This document shows positions 26,221 through 35,901 of a stretch of 64,000 nucleotides of DNA, piece by piece (position 1 is the first letter of the stretch; the number at the start of each line of letters is the position of its first letter). The stretch comes from Bacteroidota bacterium (GTDB taxonomy: Bacteria > Bacteroidota > Bacteroidia > AKYH767-A > 2013-40CM-41-45), in the NCBI GenBank assembly GCA_016720655.1, contig JADKKE010000032.1, positions 372,001 through 436,000 of the forward strand, read 5' to 3'. The notes below the pieces were generated by a model, which saw nothing but the letters and a program-made list of their open reading frames with translations, had not been told where the DNA came from and did no database searches. The position numbers and the translations under genes are program-made.

Positions 26221-28983
26221 TTAAATTGGCAAAATAGGTTGTGCCGTAACTGTACATGTACTTGCTTGGGAACTTGTTAACATCTTTTGTTCTTGTGTGT
26301 CAAAGCGGCTGTACTCATATCCGCCATTCACCAGATCCTGATTGTTTAAGATATTGGTAACACCAAAATTAAGTACCAAATACGATGGACGTTTCAGGGA
26401 TTTGAATTTGTTGTTCATTCTCCATGACCAGCCTGCAGAAGCATCCATTGTAAATTGTCCATCAACTTTTTCCTGCTGGAGAATTTGCTGCCATGTTGTA
26501 GAACCTGCATCCACTAAATCCAGTGAAGAAACAGTACGTCGGCGTGGATTCGCATCGATAAAAATTTCATCGAAGTAGTTGAAGTTGATGTTTACAAACC
26601 AAAAACGTTTTGAACGGTAATTCAAACCAATGGTATAAGCACTTTGTGGTCCGCCACCAAGACGGATGTTTTCGAGATATAAAGTTTCATTGGTTCCCAG
26701 GAGTGTGTCTTTGTTATCCTGCGTTGTGGTAGCGAGCGGACGAGAAGAATAAAAGAACTGTCCGACGGAAGCAACAGCATTTGCACTGAATCCTTTTCCA
26801 AGTGTTGCATCTGCAGCAATTTCAATTCCAACGTGACGTTTGTCGATGCCTGTGAGTGTATAGTTTACAAACGTACGGTAATCGTCGTCGTAGAAGCTGC
26901 GTGTATCGGTACCGTCAGTATATTGTGTCAAATAACCGACCACTTTACCTTTCAGTCGGGGCGACTTCATCAGGTAACCACCTTCTGTAGAGATGATGGT
27001 TTCGCTTTTAAGATCATTTGCCAGAGTATTCCGTGTACGCGGAGAGATGAAAGCATTGTCAAACAAAGGTGCGCGTGTCAGGTTTTCTACATTCACAAAG
27101 AAGTAGTTTCTGCCGTTTGCTTTGTATGTAACACCAGCCTTGGCAGCATAATTGAAGAAACTTTTCTTTTCTGAATCACCGAAGGAAGAATTGGCGAAAA
27201 CACCATTCTTTACATTCCCTGTACGATAAAATCCTGTATTTGAAAAATTCAGAGCAACGAAGAAGTCGACACGGTTATAAGTGAAAACACCTTGTCCCCA
27301 AACGGAAGCTTTGTTGATGTGTGCTGTGTAGCCGTAGCCATATTTATCACCTTCGCGAAGAGTACGATTCGGATTGTTCAAATCGTTTTGATTGGCATTT
27401 GGATCCAATGGATTTGCCTGTTGGGCAAACTGATTAAAATCTGTGAAGAAATCAGCACCGAGAAGATCTTTTACTTCTTTGTAATATTCAGATGTCTGAC
27501 TCTGGTAAGTCGCGCCACCATTGAAAACCAGGTGATCATTGATCACACGATTGTAAATTGTATTGAAGTTTGCACGTTTCGTATCAATCACACGATCCTG
27601 AACAACATATTTCGCCCATTTTCCGGTTGTGCCATTGATAGTGGTATCGTGCAATTGGTTTGCTTCGTACAATTTATCCCATTGAATCTGGCGCAATGCT
27701 TCATTACTCTTTAAGAGATTCCTTAACTGCTCGGAATAAATAGCAAAGCTTGCGGGATCTTCACCATAATTCGGATCAAAACTTGGGAGGTAACGGTAAT
27801 AATCCGGGCGCGGATCTTCTGCGTTGTACCAATCAAGGCCGGATACTTTACTCAGGCCTGTCTGATACGAAACAGCAGTTTCCAGAGAAGATTTTTCATT
27901 GATTTTCCATTCGTGAGTAAGAATACCAACCGGCTGATGCGCATCGCCAACAACAGCATTACGAACTTTGCCATTTTGATAGCCCCAGTTCGGATTGTAA
28001 TAATGATCATCAGCAAGGGTCATCATCTCCTTTGTAGAAGGGGCCGAACGACCGTTTTTGGTCATCGCACCGAATCCTGTTAATGTGAGTGAGTGTTTGC
28101 TGTTGATGATTTTTTCAACAGAAAGAAAATAAGAATGTCCATCATAGAATGAACCTTTTGAATATCCTTCGTCAGCCCAACGTCTGGAATACGATAATGA
28201 AACAGCCCATCCACCTTTCATGATTCCAGGGCCCCAAGTTGCCATTACACGATTATCGTAAGAGCGATTCGAGAGAGAACAAGAGATCTGGAATTGTTTG
28301 CGTTGGTGCGAAGCACGGCTGTCGATACTTGAAACTCCTCCAAGTGCTCCAAACGAATAAGTAGCTGGAGCAAGTCCAAACGTCGATTCACGACTTCTCA
28401 TCACATCGTTCAGACCAGTCCATGAAGAGTAGAGATTACGACCTGTAACCATATCGTTCATTGGAGCAGTATTCATCAATGTGTAAAAATTCTCATCGTC
28501 GTACCCGCGAATTCTGAAGCGCGCGGCACTGAAAACAAAGGAAGTTGCAGAAACGAAAGCATCCCTTGATGCAGTGAGTACACTTGCAACGGAGGGAGAC
28601 GAAGATTCTTTCAGTTCCTCTTCATTCAGGGAAACTGTAGGAATACTTTCTGAATTCGAGAGAATGCCTTCTGTAGCCTGGTCGCCAATACTAATGGCTA
28701 CTGTCATTTCAGGAGCATCCACTTTCACATCTTTTGCGGTTGTGGCAATTCTTTCTTTTGTAATTTCCAGTTTTTGGGTTCCATAAGGAACGTCTTTCAG
28801 AATAAAAGCTCCGGTAGAGTCAGTTGTGGTAGAATGTCCGGTAGACTGAATTGAAATTCTGGCACCATTAACAGGGTGGTTGCCTTCATCAGTTACAATT
28901 CCTTTCACTGTCCCTGTTTGAGCAAAAGTGAGGAATGGTAAAAAGAGGCTGAGGATAAATAATAGCGTTTTTTTTGATCGCAT
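26221..28983 (-). CDS. TonB-dependent receptor with carboxypeptidase-like N-domain
   Basis: 920 residues. A signal peptide (...LPFLTFAQ) precedes a CarboxypepD-reg-like domain (about 23-100: GTVKGIVTDEGNHPVNGARI). A plug (about 120-240: RFRIRGYDDENFYTLMNTAP) and a 22-strand barrel complete the receptor. The plug motif is unlike SusC proteins, and no SusD partner is nearby. Such receptors import bulky ligands across the outer membrane using TonB energy. The partner genes are a DUF5689 lipoprotein 59 bp downstream and a divergent secreted EEP-fold enzyme, which points to nucleic acid or phosphate uptake (inference). The last residues (TCTVTAQPILPI) do not end in a typical barrel Phe. Confidence 0.88.
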   Translation of the reverse strand: MRSKKTLLFILSLFLPFLTFAQTGTVKGIVTDEGNHPVNGARISIQSTGHSTTTDSTGAFILKDVPYGTQKLEITKERIATTAKDVKVDAPEMTVAISIGDQATEGILSNSESIPTVSLNEEELKESSSPSVASVLTASRDAFVSATSFVFSAARFRIRGYDDENFYTLMNTAPMNDMVTGRNLYSSWTGLNDVMRSRESTFGLAPATYSFGALGGVSSIDSRASHQRKQFQISCSLSNRSYDNRVMATWGPGIMKGGWAVSLSYSRRWADEGYSKGSFYDGHSYFLSVEKIINSKHSLTLTGFGAMTKNGRSAPSTKEMMTLADDHYYNPNWGYQNGKVRNAVVGDAHQPVGILTHEWKINEKSSLETAVSYQTGLSKVSGLDWYNAEDPRPDYYRYLPSFDPNYGEDPASFAIYSEQLRNLLKSNEALRQIQWDKLYEANQLHDTTINGTTGKWAKYVVQDRVIDTKRANFNTIYNRVINDHLVFNGGATYQSQTSEYYKEVKDLLGADFFTDFNQFAQQANPLDPNANQNDLNNPNRTLREGDKYGYGYTAHINKASVWGQGVFTYNRVDFFVALNFSNTGFYRTGNVKNGVFANSSFGDSEKKSFFNYAAKAGVTYKANGRNYFFVNVENLTRAPLFDNAFISPRTRNTLANDLKSETIISTEGGYLMKSPRLKGKVVGYLTQYTDGTDTRSFYDDDYRTFVNYTLTGIDKRHVGIEIAADATLGKGFSANAVASVGQFFYSSRPLATTTQDNKDTLLGTNETLYLENIRLGGGPQSAYTIGLNYRSKRFWFVNINFNYFDEIFIDANPRRRTVSSLDLVDAGSTTWQQILQQEKVDGQFTMDASAGWSWRMNNKFKSLKRPSYLVLNFGVTNILNNQDLVNGGYEYSRFDTQEQKMLTSSQASTCTVTAQPILPI

Positions 28984-29032
28984 GGTGTATAGTCTAGTGC
29001 TTATTGTCTTTTCTTTAATAATATGGGGGGGA

Positions 29033-29040
29033 CAAAGCTA
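29033..29040 (-). promoter_or_regulatory. Putative -7 box (TAGCTTTG) of the TonB-receptor operon
   Basis: Matches TAnnTTTG 50 bp before the receptor start codon, in the divergent gap. The -33 region is not convincing. Confidence 0.4.
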
Positions 29041-29235
29041 ATCAAATTAGCAAAAGTTGCTTATAAGTGCCTGTTATTTCCATATTAATTCATCATGTAA
29101 TCAAGTCAACTATGGTTTTAATGCTATCTTCTTGGAATTTAGTCGTTTTTTGAATGATATTAATGGCATATAGTTAAGAAATCATGTGCAATCAATGAAT
29201 TAAAGAAATGATCATTAATACAAAGAGCCTTTTTG

Positions 29236-29243
29236 TATGTTTG
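29236..29243 (+). promoter_or_regulatory. Putative -7 box (TATGTTTG) of the nuclease gene
   Basis: Matches TAnnTTTG, 31 bp before the ATG at 29275. If correct, transcription starts downstream of the TTG at 29233, which supports the ATG start. Confidence 0.45.
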
Positions 29244-29274
29244 CCGCCCGAATCATTTGAAACCATTCGAACAC

Positions 29275-30321
29275 ATGAGAAAACCAATCATCATCCTCTC
29301 CAGCTGCTTTTTATTCCTGAGTATCCTTGTCAGCGCTCAAAAAACGAACTACAAAGTGTCGTTGATTGGGTTTTATAACCTGGAGAATTTTTATGATACC
29401 ATCAATGATCCGAAAGTTAGTGATGAAGAGTTTTTACCGGAAGGCACTAAACATTATACTGGAGAAGTTTATCTCGATAAAATAAATCACCTGACAGAAG
29501 TACTGTCGCAAATTGGAACCGACAAAACTCCTGATGGTCTCGCAATGTTCGGTTGTGCTGAAATTGAGAATGAAGCTGTACTCCAGGATTTGGCACACCA
29601 ACCTTCCTTGATTCGTAGAAATTACCAGGTGGTTCATTACGATTCGCCTGACGAACGTGGTGTTGATGTGGCATTGATGTACAATCCAAAATATTTTACA
29701 CCGAAATTCAGTGAACCACTGAATGTGATGTTGTATAACCTTGACAGCACTATCCGCAAAACCCGGGATGTACTTTATGTATATGGGATGTATGCCGGAG
29801 AGCCCTTGCATGTTTTTGTGAATCACTGGCCGTCACGTCGCGGAGGTGAAGAAGTGAGTGCACCGGGTCGTGCGAGCGCTGCAAGAGTTTGTAAGCATAA
29901 AATTGATTCAATCGTTGCTTTGAATCCGGATGCAAAGATTGTAGTCATGGGAGATTTGAATGACGATCCTGTGAGTCCGAGCGTGGCAGTTGTATTAGGT
30001 GCCAAAGGAGACAAGTCCCAGGTACAAAGAGGGGAGTTGTACAATCCATGGATGAATATGTACAAGCAGGGAATAGGTACTCTTGCCTATAATGATAGTT
30101 GGAACCTCTTCGATCAGATCATGATTTCTTCCGGATTTTTAAATAAGGAACAGGATGGATTCTTTTTTCAGGACGCAAAGATTTTCAATAAACCCTGGAT
30201 GGTTCAAACAGATGGTAAATACAAAGGCTATCCTAAACGCACCTATGATTTCGATAACTATGCCGGAGGGTTCAGTGATCACTTCCCGACGTATCTGGTG
30301 TTGTTGCAAAAAGTCAAGTAA
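29275..30321 (+). CDS. Secreted endonuclease/exonuclease/phosphatase-family enzyme
   Basis: 348 residues from the ATG at 29275, which opens a signal peptide (MRKPIIILSSCFLFLSILVSA); the frame upstream depends on a TTG. EEP-fold motifs are GFYNLENFYD, GCAEIENEAVLQDL (metal-binding Glu), NHWPSRRGG, VVMGDLNDDP and a terminal GFSDHFPTYL (Asp-His). The fold includes DNase I-like nucleases and phosphatases. The signal peptide and the divergent TonB receptor/DUF5689 pair suggest extracellular or periplasmic degradation of nucleic acids for uptake. A TATGTTTG box lies at 29236-29243. Confidence 0.88.
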   Translation: MRKPIIILSSCFLFLSILVSAQKTNYKVSLIGFYNLENFYDTINDPKVSDEEFLPEGTKHYTGEVYLDKINHLTEVLSQIGTDKTPDGLAMFGCAEIENEAVLQDLAHQPSLIRRNYQVVHYDSPDERGVDVALMYNPKYFTPKFSEPLNVMLYNLDSTIRKTRDVLYVYGMYAGEPLHVFVNHWPSRRGGEEVSAPGRASAARVCKHKIDSIVALNPDAKIVVMGDLNDDPVSPSVAVVLGAKGDKSQVQRGELYNPWMNMYKQGIGTLAYNDSWNLFDQIMISSGFLNKEQDGFFFQDAKIFNKPWMVQTDGKYKGYPKRTYDFDNYAGGFSDHFPTYLVLLQKVK

Positions 30322-30326
30322 TGGGT

Positions 30327-30493
30327 GGTTAGTGATTAGTGGTTAGTGATTAGTGGTTAGTTGTTAGTATGGGTTTGGAATTTGACATGACCGTACACTA
30401 TTCACTATTCACTAAGCACCAACCACTAAGCACCAACCACTAAGCACCAACCACTAAGCACCAATCACCAACCACAATTCACTAACCACAAAT
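30327..30493. repeat. Inverted pair of 7-bp repeat arrays
   Basis: Six in-phase heptads of the form GRTTAGT occupy 30327-30368. After a 27-bp spacer, 14 contiguous in-phase heptads of the form CACYAAN (CACTAAG alternating with CACCAAC in the middle) occupy 30396-30493. The first array is the reverse complement of the second consensus, so the two can pair as a long hairpin. The block fills the whole gap between the nuclease gene and the next gene. It may act as a terminator or mRNA stabiliser, or be a mobile repeat. Confidence 0.9.
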
Positions 30494-30502
30494 AAAAATA
30501 CA

Positions 30503-31476
30503 ATGTCAAAAGGTCCTATTTCTTCTTTCATGGAGAGAAACTACCTCCATTTCAATGCTGCGGCAATGATGGATGCATCTAAAGGCTATGTAAAACATCT
30601 GGATGAAGGCGGGAAAATGATGATTACCCTTGCAGGGGCGATGAGTACTGCGGAATTGGGAATTTCATTGGCGGAAATGATTCGTCAGGATAAAGTAGCG
30701 ATCATTTCCTGCACCGGTGCGAATCTGGAAGAAGATATCATGAATCTTGTTGCACACAATCACTATAAACGTGTTCCTAATTACCGAGATCTCAGTCCGC
30801 AGGAAGAATGGGACCTGCTTGAAAATCATTACAACCGTGTAACCGATACTTGCATTCCTGAAGAAGAAGCCTTTCGTCGTTTGCAAAAACATATTTTCAA
30901 AGTCTGGAATGATGCCGACAAAAAAGGCGAACGATATTTTCCACATGAATACATGTACAAGATGTTGCTCTCCGGAGAACTGGAACAGTATTATGAAATA
31001 GATCCCAAAAATTCCTGGATGCTCGCTGCAGCAAAAAGAATATTCCGATCGTTGTTCCGGGCTGGGAAGATTCAACGATGGGAAACATTTTTGCATCGTA
31101 CGTGATCAAGAATGAAATGAAAGCCACAACAATGAAAAGTGGTATCGAATACATGGTATGGCTTGCCGATTGGTACAGAAAAAATAGTGGAGGCAAAGGA
31201 GTCGGCTTCTTCCAGATTGGCGGAGGCATTGCCGGAGATTTCCCCATTTGCGTTGTACCGATGATGTACCAGGATCTGGAATGGCATGATGTTCCTTTCT
31301 GGTCTTACTTCTGTCAGATCAGTGATTCCACTACAAGCTATGGATCTTATTCAGGAGCTGTACCGAACGAAAAAATTACCTGGGGAAAGCTGGGAATTGA
31401 TACACCAAAATTTATTGTGGAGAGCGATGCATCGATTGTTGCACCGTTGATGTTCGCCTGGATTTTGGGTCAATAA
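30503..31476 (+). pseudogene. Deoxyhypusine synthase-like gene, single-base frameshift
   Basis: The first frame (30503 to about 31035) reads MSKGPISSFMERNYLHFNAA, ITLAGAMSTAELG and IISCTGANLEED, as in the bacterial deoxyhypusine-synthase-like family. At the A5 run 31033-31037 the sense continues in the -1 frame as KNIPIVVPGWEDSTMGN, then FFQIGGGIAGDFPICV to the stop at 31476. One base restored in this run gives a 324-residue protein, the family's usual length. Family members bind NAD and transfer aminobutyl groups to lysine or polyamines; bacterial versions act mainly in polyamine metabolism. Both halves are well preserved, so a recent mutation or an assembly error is likelier than old decay. 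Confidence 0.85.
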
Positions 31477-31502
31477 GATTTTTAAATTGTTTTGAAAAAA
31501 TA

Positions 31503-31533
31503 AAGCCCCGGATAAAAACTCCGGGGCTTCTTT
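31503..31533. terminator. Terminator after the deoxyhypusine synthase-like gene
   Basis: A 10-bp inverted repeat (31503-31512 and 31520-31529) sits between convergent genes, followed by a short T-rich stretch on the plus strand. An A-rich flank on the left supports use by the minus-strand T9SS gene as well. Confidence 0.8.
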
Positions 31534-31550
31534 GTAATCCCCCTATTTAC

Positions 31551-34500
31551 TCAATGTTGTATTAGTATTCGTCGGAACGATGAACCGAATTCCGAATTTA
31601 CTTTCAGGAAGTAAACTCCATTGGCGAAACCGGCTGTTTTAATTTCGTATAAACGTATAAAATTTCCTGAAGATACAAGATCGTTCCTCTGAATTAATTT
31701 TCCGGTTACATCCAGGATGTCAAGAATGACAGAGTTTGCTGTTGCGGATTTAAATTCAAGAAAAACGTTTTCATTCGACGGATTCGGATAGACGGACAAT
31801 TCTGAATTTGCTTCAGTAACAGAAATTCCTGTACAGATGTCGACATACACGGATTGTTCTGCGGAATTTGAACACGAAGTTCCCGGATCTGTGTATACGT
31901 AAGTAATGGTCTTCATTCCCGGACCTCCTGCATTGGCGGAATAAAAGATATCATTGCTTACACCCGGACCAGAAAACTGTCCGCCGGCCGGATTACCACT
32001 CAGCATCAAAGTATCGTTATCGCACAAAGTATCAGGAATGCTAAAGCTCACAACCGGAAGTGGATTCACTGTTACACTTACGGCAGCAGATGTATTTGTA
32101 CATCCATTCGCATCAGTGAGGGTAACTGAAAATGTTCCGGAAGCAAAGACATCAATTTGCTGTGATGTTTCATTGCCCGGAGACCAGAGATAAGAACTAC
32201 CCGGTGTTGATGAAAGTTGAATTGTATCACCTTCGCATAGTGGGGAAGGATTGTTCGGAGAAATTGTAACTCCCGGCAAAGCATGTACAACAACAGTTGT
32301 TGATGCGGAGGTATTCGAACAGCCATTCGCATCAGTCACTTCTACAGAGTACGATCCTGCTACAGATGTTTGTATTGACGAAGTGTTTTCTCCGTTTGGT
32401 AGCCATGAATAAGAGCTTGCAGCACTGGAAGTAAGTGTGGCACTTTCGCCCTGACAAATATCAACCGTTCCTGCCGGGTTGATACTCACAACAGGCAAGG
32501 GGTTTTCAGTAACTGTTATGGCTGTTGAGTTCGCACAATTGTTTGTTGTGACAGTATAAGTTCCGCCGGCACTCACCGTAATTGAACGGGTGGTTTCTCC
32601 GTTACTCCAGTCGTAGGAATATGCAGAGTCTGTGGTGAGGACAACCGATCCTCCCTGGCAAAATGTTGTATTTCCGATTGCGGAGACATGCGGTACTTCG
32701 CAATATTTATAGGTAATGTAATCAGATGAAGTGGAATCATCCCAGTAACCATGTCCTGAAATATATACTTCACCAAGTCCTTCCGAAAAAATTGCTCCAT
32801 CCGGAGTATGGTAACCTTCAGCAGGAGCATTGAAAATATCTCTCCAAACTTCTGTGCCAGCGGCATTGTATTTCAAGGTAATCATGTCCCCATCTCCATT
32901 CGCAGGAGAACTGTTTCCGCATGCATATACATTGCCATTCCAGTCAACAGCTATTTTGGTTCCGTAATCATAGCCACTCGGCTGACTATCGTATATTTTC
33001 GCCCATTCAACAGAACCGATCACGCCGTTCAGGTTCATTTTCACGACCACCATTTCATCGGTGAGGTTAGTGCTATAGGTACTTCCAGTCACATAAGCAT
33101 AACCATTCTCATCGATATCCATGTCATAGCCTTCTTCATAATCGTGATTGGCTCCATCGTATCGAACTTCCAATCGGTAGGAACCACTCGCATCAAATTT
33201 CTGAACACATAAATCTCTATTCGTGGTACCGCCCAGACTGGTTACAAAATAATATGTATTGAAGTTTGCATCCACCATAATTTTAACTGCTTGCGGTGAT
33301 CCGCCAAAACCAAGATAACCGCTTGACCAATCCTGAGTACCATTAGCGTCCCAGGTAAGAACAACGGCATCTGAATATCCGAGATTATCATAGGTCGTAA
33401 ATGCTGCATATGCTTTTCCATTCACATCCAATGCAAGAGAGACAGCATAATCTTCATCCGACCAGGAATATGTTCTTGACCAGAGTTCAACTCCATTCGG
33501 ATCAAATTTGTAGAGAATAATATCTGTGCCCGGATTGTAATTGTAGGTGCCAAAAACATAGAAATTTCCATTCGCATCTGTTTTAATATCCGCAGGAGTA
33601 ACATCTGTCTGGGAATAATGAACCCACATTCGCGTGCCTGCAGCATTGTATTTTACAGTGACCATTTCTTCCAAAACACCGGCAGGAGTCAGGGGAGAAG
33701 GAATTATCCAGTTGTTTCTGAACAGATAAAATGTGACAAAGGTATTTCCATTATCATCAATTGCGAGGTGTACATCGCTGTGAGATTCTGATTCGGTATA
33801 CAGATAATCTTCCCATAGCTTAACACCATCTTTGTCATATTTAACGGTGTACAAATGGCTGTAATTATCAAGTCCTTCACCTCTTCCGCTTACGTAAATG
33901 TTGCGATCTGAATCCATCGCACTGGATTTGGAAAAATCATATCCGTGTTTCGAACGGGAAATGAGTTTTGTCCATTGCAAAGAGCCTGCAGTACTTACAT
34001 TCGAACAATGGAAATCCTGGATTGTTGCGGTTTGAAAATTAAATCCGGCAAGACTTAATTTGGTTGAGCTGGTCAGAACAAGATTGGGTCCGTATTGATA
34101 GTGACTTACTGAATCGTAATTGATATCGCGAACAATTTGACTGTGCCAGAGTTCGGTTCCTCCATTGTCGTATTTGATCAGAATATAATCGGAACGATCC
34201 GGTTGGCCGGTTGTCACAACAGTGGTGTATCCCATCACATAAATAAATCCGGCAGCATCGCATTCAACAGATACGCCCATGTCTTCGAAATTACCGGCAT
34301 AATTAAATCCCGATGGAGTTCCTGCTGCATCAAATTTTACGGTCACAATATCATTGTAACCGGTGACATATTTGCCTCCGGTGATGTAAGCGTTTTCACT
34401 AGGGTCAACAGCAATATCGTGTGCAATGAGAGCAGGGTCAATGGCTGTGGTACTCATGCTCCATTGAAGTACACCCGAAGAATTGTAGCGTCTGACTTTT

Positions 34501-35348
34501 GTCGCATTGTTAAATCCTCCCGTAACGAATACATTTCCGGCAGCAGAACGAATGATTCCGGTAGGTGTATCAAAACTTTGAGCGAATTCGAAGTCGGACC
34601 AATTCACACCGCCACCGGAACTATAAGAAACGATTGTAACGTTATGGTAATTTGTTCCGACTTGCGATTTACAACGGCCGGCAACATAGCAATTTCCGCT
34701 ATTGTCAGCAGTAATAACAAGCGCTTCATTGTTTCCGGCAAAGCCGAGATTGTAATCTTTCTGCCATTGGAAAGTACCACTTGAATTGTATTTTATTGTG
34801 CGGAAGTACGAATCACTTAGATTCAAATCCTGACTTGTCAATGCAAGAAAAGCAGCACCACCATTTCCTACCGCCAGACCATTCGCTTTGTCGTATCCGG
34901 TTGTAACATCGTTGTAAATCTGTGTCCACAACAATGTCCCGTTCAGATCATACTTCATCAAAACAACCTGGATTTCGCTGCTTGCATTGATTGCATTTCC
35001 GGCAACATAGATTCCGTTATTTCCATCGAATGCAATTCCAACAGGATAGGCGTCGCCGTAATCCGGATTGAAATAATATTTTTTCCACAACACGCTGCCG
35101 GTTGCATCCAGTTTTGTGGTCATGATGCTATTCGTTGTTGTTTGTCCGTCGAACTCTCCATATTCCGCAACTTTCCCTGTGATGTAAGTATTTCCCGAGC
35201 CATCGTTGGTGATAGAAGTTGCGATATCAGCGCTGGAGCCGGGCCCTCCATCATGAACCGCCCAGGCCACCTGAGGTGCTTGCGCAAGAATGTTTGAATA
35301 AAATAGAATAAAGGCAAGGAATACCCGTACAGGTAGTTGTGTTTTCAT
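31551..35348 (-). CDS. SBBP-repeat T9SS surface protein
   Basis: 1265 residues from the ATG at 35348 (MKTQLPVRVFLAFILFY...AQ signal peptide). Residues about 30-880 are beta-propeller (SBBP) repeats of about 50 residues, with recurring patterns such as GNTYITG, VKYNAAGTRMWVHY and GNVYACG. Three Ig-like modules follow (GNTTFCQGGSVVLTT, VDICQGESATLTS, SPLCEGDTIQLSS), then a short domain (about 1110-1180). The C-terminal T9SS type A sorting domain begins SVYPNPSNENVFLEF. The protein is probably displayed on the cell surface. Its ligand is unknown. The Ig modules resemble the ones near the end of the giant protein at 1-2736. Confidence 0.88.
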   Translation of the reverse strand: MKTQLPVRVFLAFILFYSNILAQAPQVAWAVHDGGPGSSADIATSITNDGSGNTYITGKVAEYGEFDGQTTTNSIMTTKLDATGSVLWKKYYFNPDYGDAYPVGIAFDGNNGIYVAGNAINASSEIQVVLMKYDLNGTLLWTQIYNDVTTGYDKANGLAVGNGGAAFLALTSQDLNLSDSYFRTIKYNSSGTFQWQKDYNLGFAGNNEALVITADNSGNCYVAGRCKSQVGTNYHNVTIVSYSSGGGVNWSDFEFAQSFDTPTGIIRSAAGNVFVTGGFNNATKVRRYNSSGVLQWSMSTTAIDPALIAHDIAVDPSENAYITGGKYVTGYNDIVTVKFDAAGTPSGFNYAGNFEDMGVSVECDAAGFIYVMGYTTVVTTGQPDRSDYILIKYDNGGTELWHSQIVRDINYDSVSHYQYGPNLVLTSSTKLSLAGFNFQTATIQDFHCSNVSTAGSLQWTKLISRSKHGYDFSKSSAMDSDRNIYVSGRGEGLDNYSHLYTVKYDKDGVKLWEDYLYTESESHSDVHLAIDDNGNTFVTFYLFRNNWIIPSPLTPAGVLEEMVTVKYNAAGTRMWVHYSQTDVTPADIKTDANGNFYVFGTYNYNPGTDIILYKFDPNGVELWSRTYSWSDEDYAVSLALDVNGKAYAAFTTYDNLGYSDAVVLTWDANGTQDWSSGYLGFGGSPQAVKIMVDANFNTYYFVTSLGGTTNRDLCVQKFDASGSYRLEVRYDGANHDYEEGYDMDIDENGYAYVTGSTYSTNLTDEMVVVKMNLNGVIGSVEWAKIYDSQPSGYDYGTKIAVDWNGNVYACGNSSPANGDGDMITLKYNAAGTEVWRDIFNAPAEGYHTPDGAIFSEGLGEVYISGHGYWDDSTSSDYITYKYCEVPHVSAIGNTTFCQGGSVVLTTDSAYSYDWSNGETTRSITVSAGGTYTVTTNNCANSTAITVTENPLPVVSINPAGTVDICQGESATLTSSAASSYSWLPNGENTSSIQTSVAGSYSVEVTDANGCSNTSASTTVVVHALPGVTISPNNPSPLCEGDTIQLSSTPGSSYLWSPGNETSQQIDVFASGTFSVTLTDANGCTNTSAAVSVTVNPLPVVSFSIPDTLCDNDTLMLSGNPAGGQFSGPGVSNDIFYSANAGGPGMKTITYVYTDPGTSCSNSAEQSVYVDICTGISVTEANSELSVYPNPSNENVFLEFKSATANSVILDILDVTGKLIQRNDLVSSGNFIRLYEIKTAGFANGVYFLKVNSEFGSSFRRILIQH

Positions 35349-35600
35349 TGAATAAGATTTTTTAAAAGTTTCTAAATCGTCAGCAAATATTGCCAGCGGG
35401 AATGCAAGATATAAAATTTTGTGAGAAGGCAAAATAGGATCGAATCGTTTAAAAGGAACTTCAAGCCTGTTTTCTTTGTAAATGAGCCAGAAATGCCGGT
35501 GATAATATTTAAAGGAAAGTCAAAACATCGCAACTTAAAATTTGCTGTAGACCAACAGGAAAAATCAATGCTATTTGGCAGTAAAAAAAATAAGAAAAGG
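35349..35600. other. 252-bp gap without a convincing gene
   Basis: It lies upstream of the SBBP T9SS gene and downstream of the small minus-strand gene. A plus-strand frame with a GTG start is present but is low-complexity and Lys-rich, with no family features. No clear promoter box was found. Confidence 0.5.
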
Positions 35601-35801
35601 TCAGAGTGAATTTAATGCTGCGATTGCCGCCAATCCGAATTCGCTTGGTTTCTTTTTTTCGACGATTTTCAATTGATACTTCTCTATAATTTCATCAATT
35701 GCATTTGCGAATTCCTCTTTTGTAATGTCGGGTCTTGATAAATGATCATCGTCCCGAATTTCATTGTCATCGAGTTTTAGGATTTCTTCGAGGGTTCTCA
35801 T
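35601..35801 (-). CDS. Small hypothetical protein
   Basis: 66 residues from the ATG at 35801 (MRTLEEILKLDDNEIRDDDH); the longer frame upstream lies in the tail of the preceding gap and looks non-coding. It is charged and helical, with ITKEEFANAIDEIIEKYQL and a Lys-rich stretch before a hydrophobic GLAAIAALNSL tail. No signal peptide or recognised family. It follows the broken alpha/beta hydrolase by about 100 bp on the same strand. Confidence 0.5.
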   Translation of the reverse strand: MRTLEEILKLDDNEIRDDDHLSRPDITKEEFANAIDEIIEKYQLKIVEKKKPSEFGLAAIAALNSL

Positions 35802-35901
35802 GTGTTGATAGCTTGTTTCGCTAATATACACAATCAGATTGGGAATTGCAAAATTATTATTCTGCCTCGATTGATTTTTTATAATACAAAAAGGGGAAAA
35901 A

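Noticed and set aside
30396..30493. A CRISPR array at the heptad repeats
   Set aside because: The units are only 7 bp, contiguous, without spacers, and no cas genes are in the window.
31031..31040. Programmed -1 frameshift in the deoxyhypusine synthase-like gene
   Set aside because: The A5 run does not form the canonical A-AAA-AAG slippery heptamer in the zero frame, no stem-loop of the required kind was seen, and the family is normally encoded in one frame.
35421..35609. Plus-strand 62-codon frame between the SBBP T9SS gene and the small minus-strand gene
   Set aside because: GTG start, Lys-rich low-complexity end, no signal or domain features, and it overlaps the convergent small gene.
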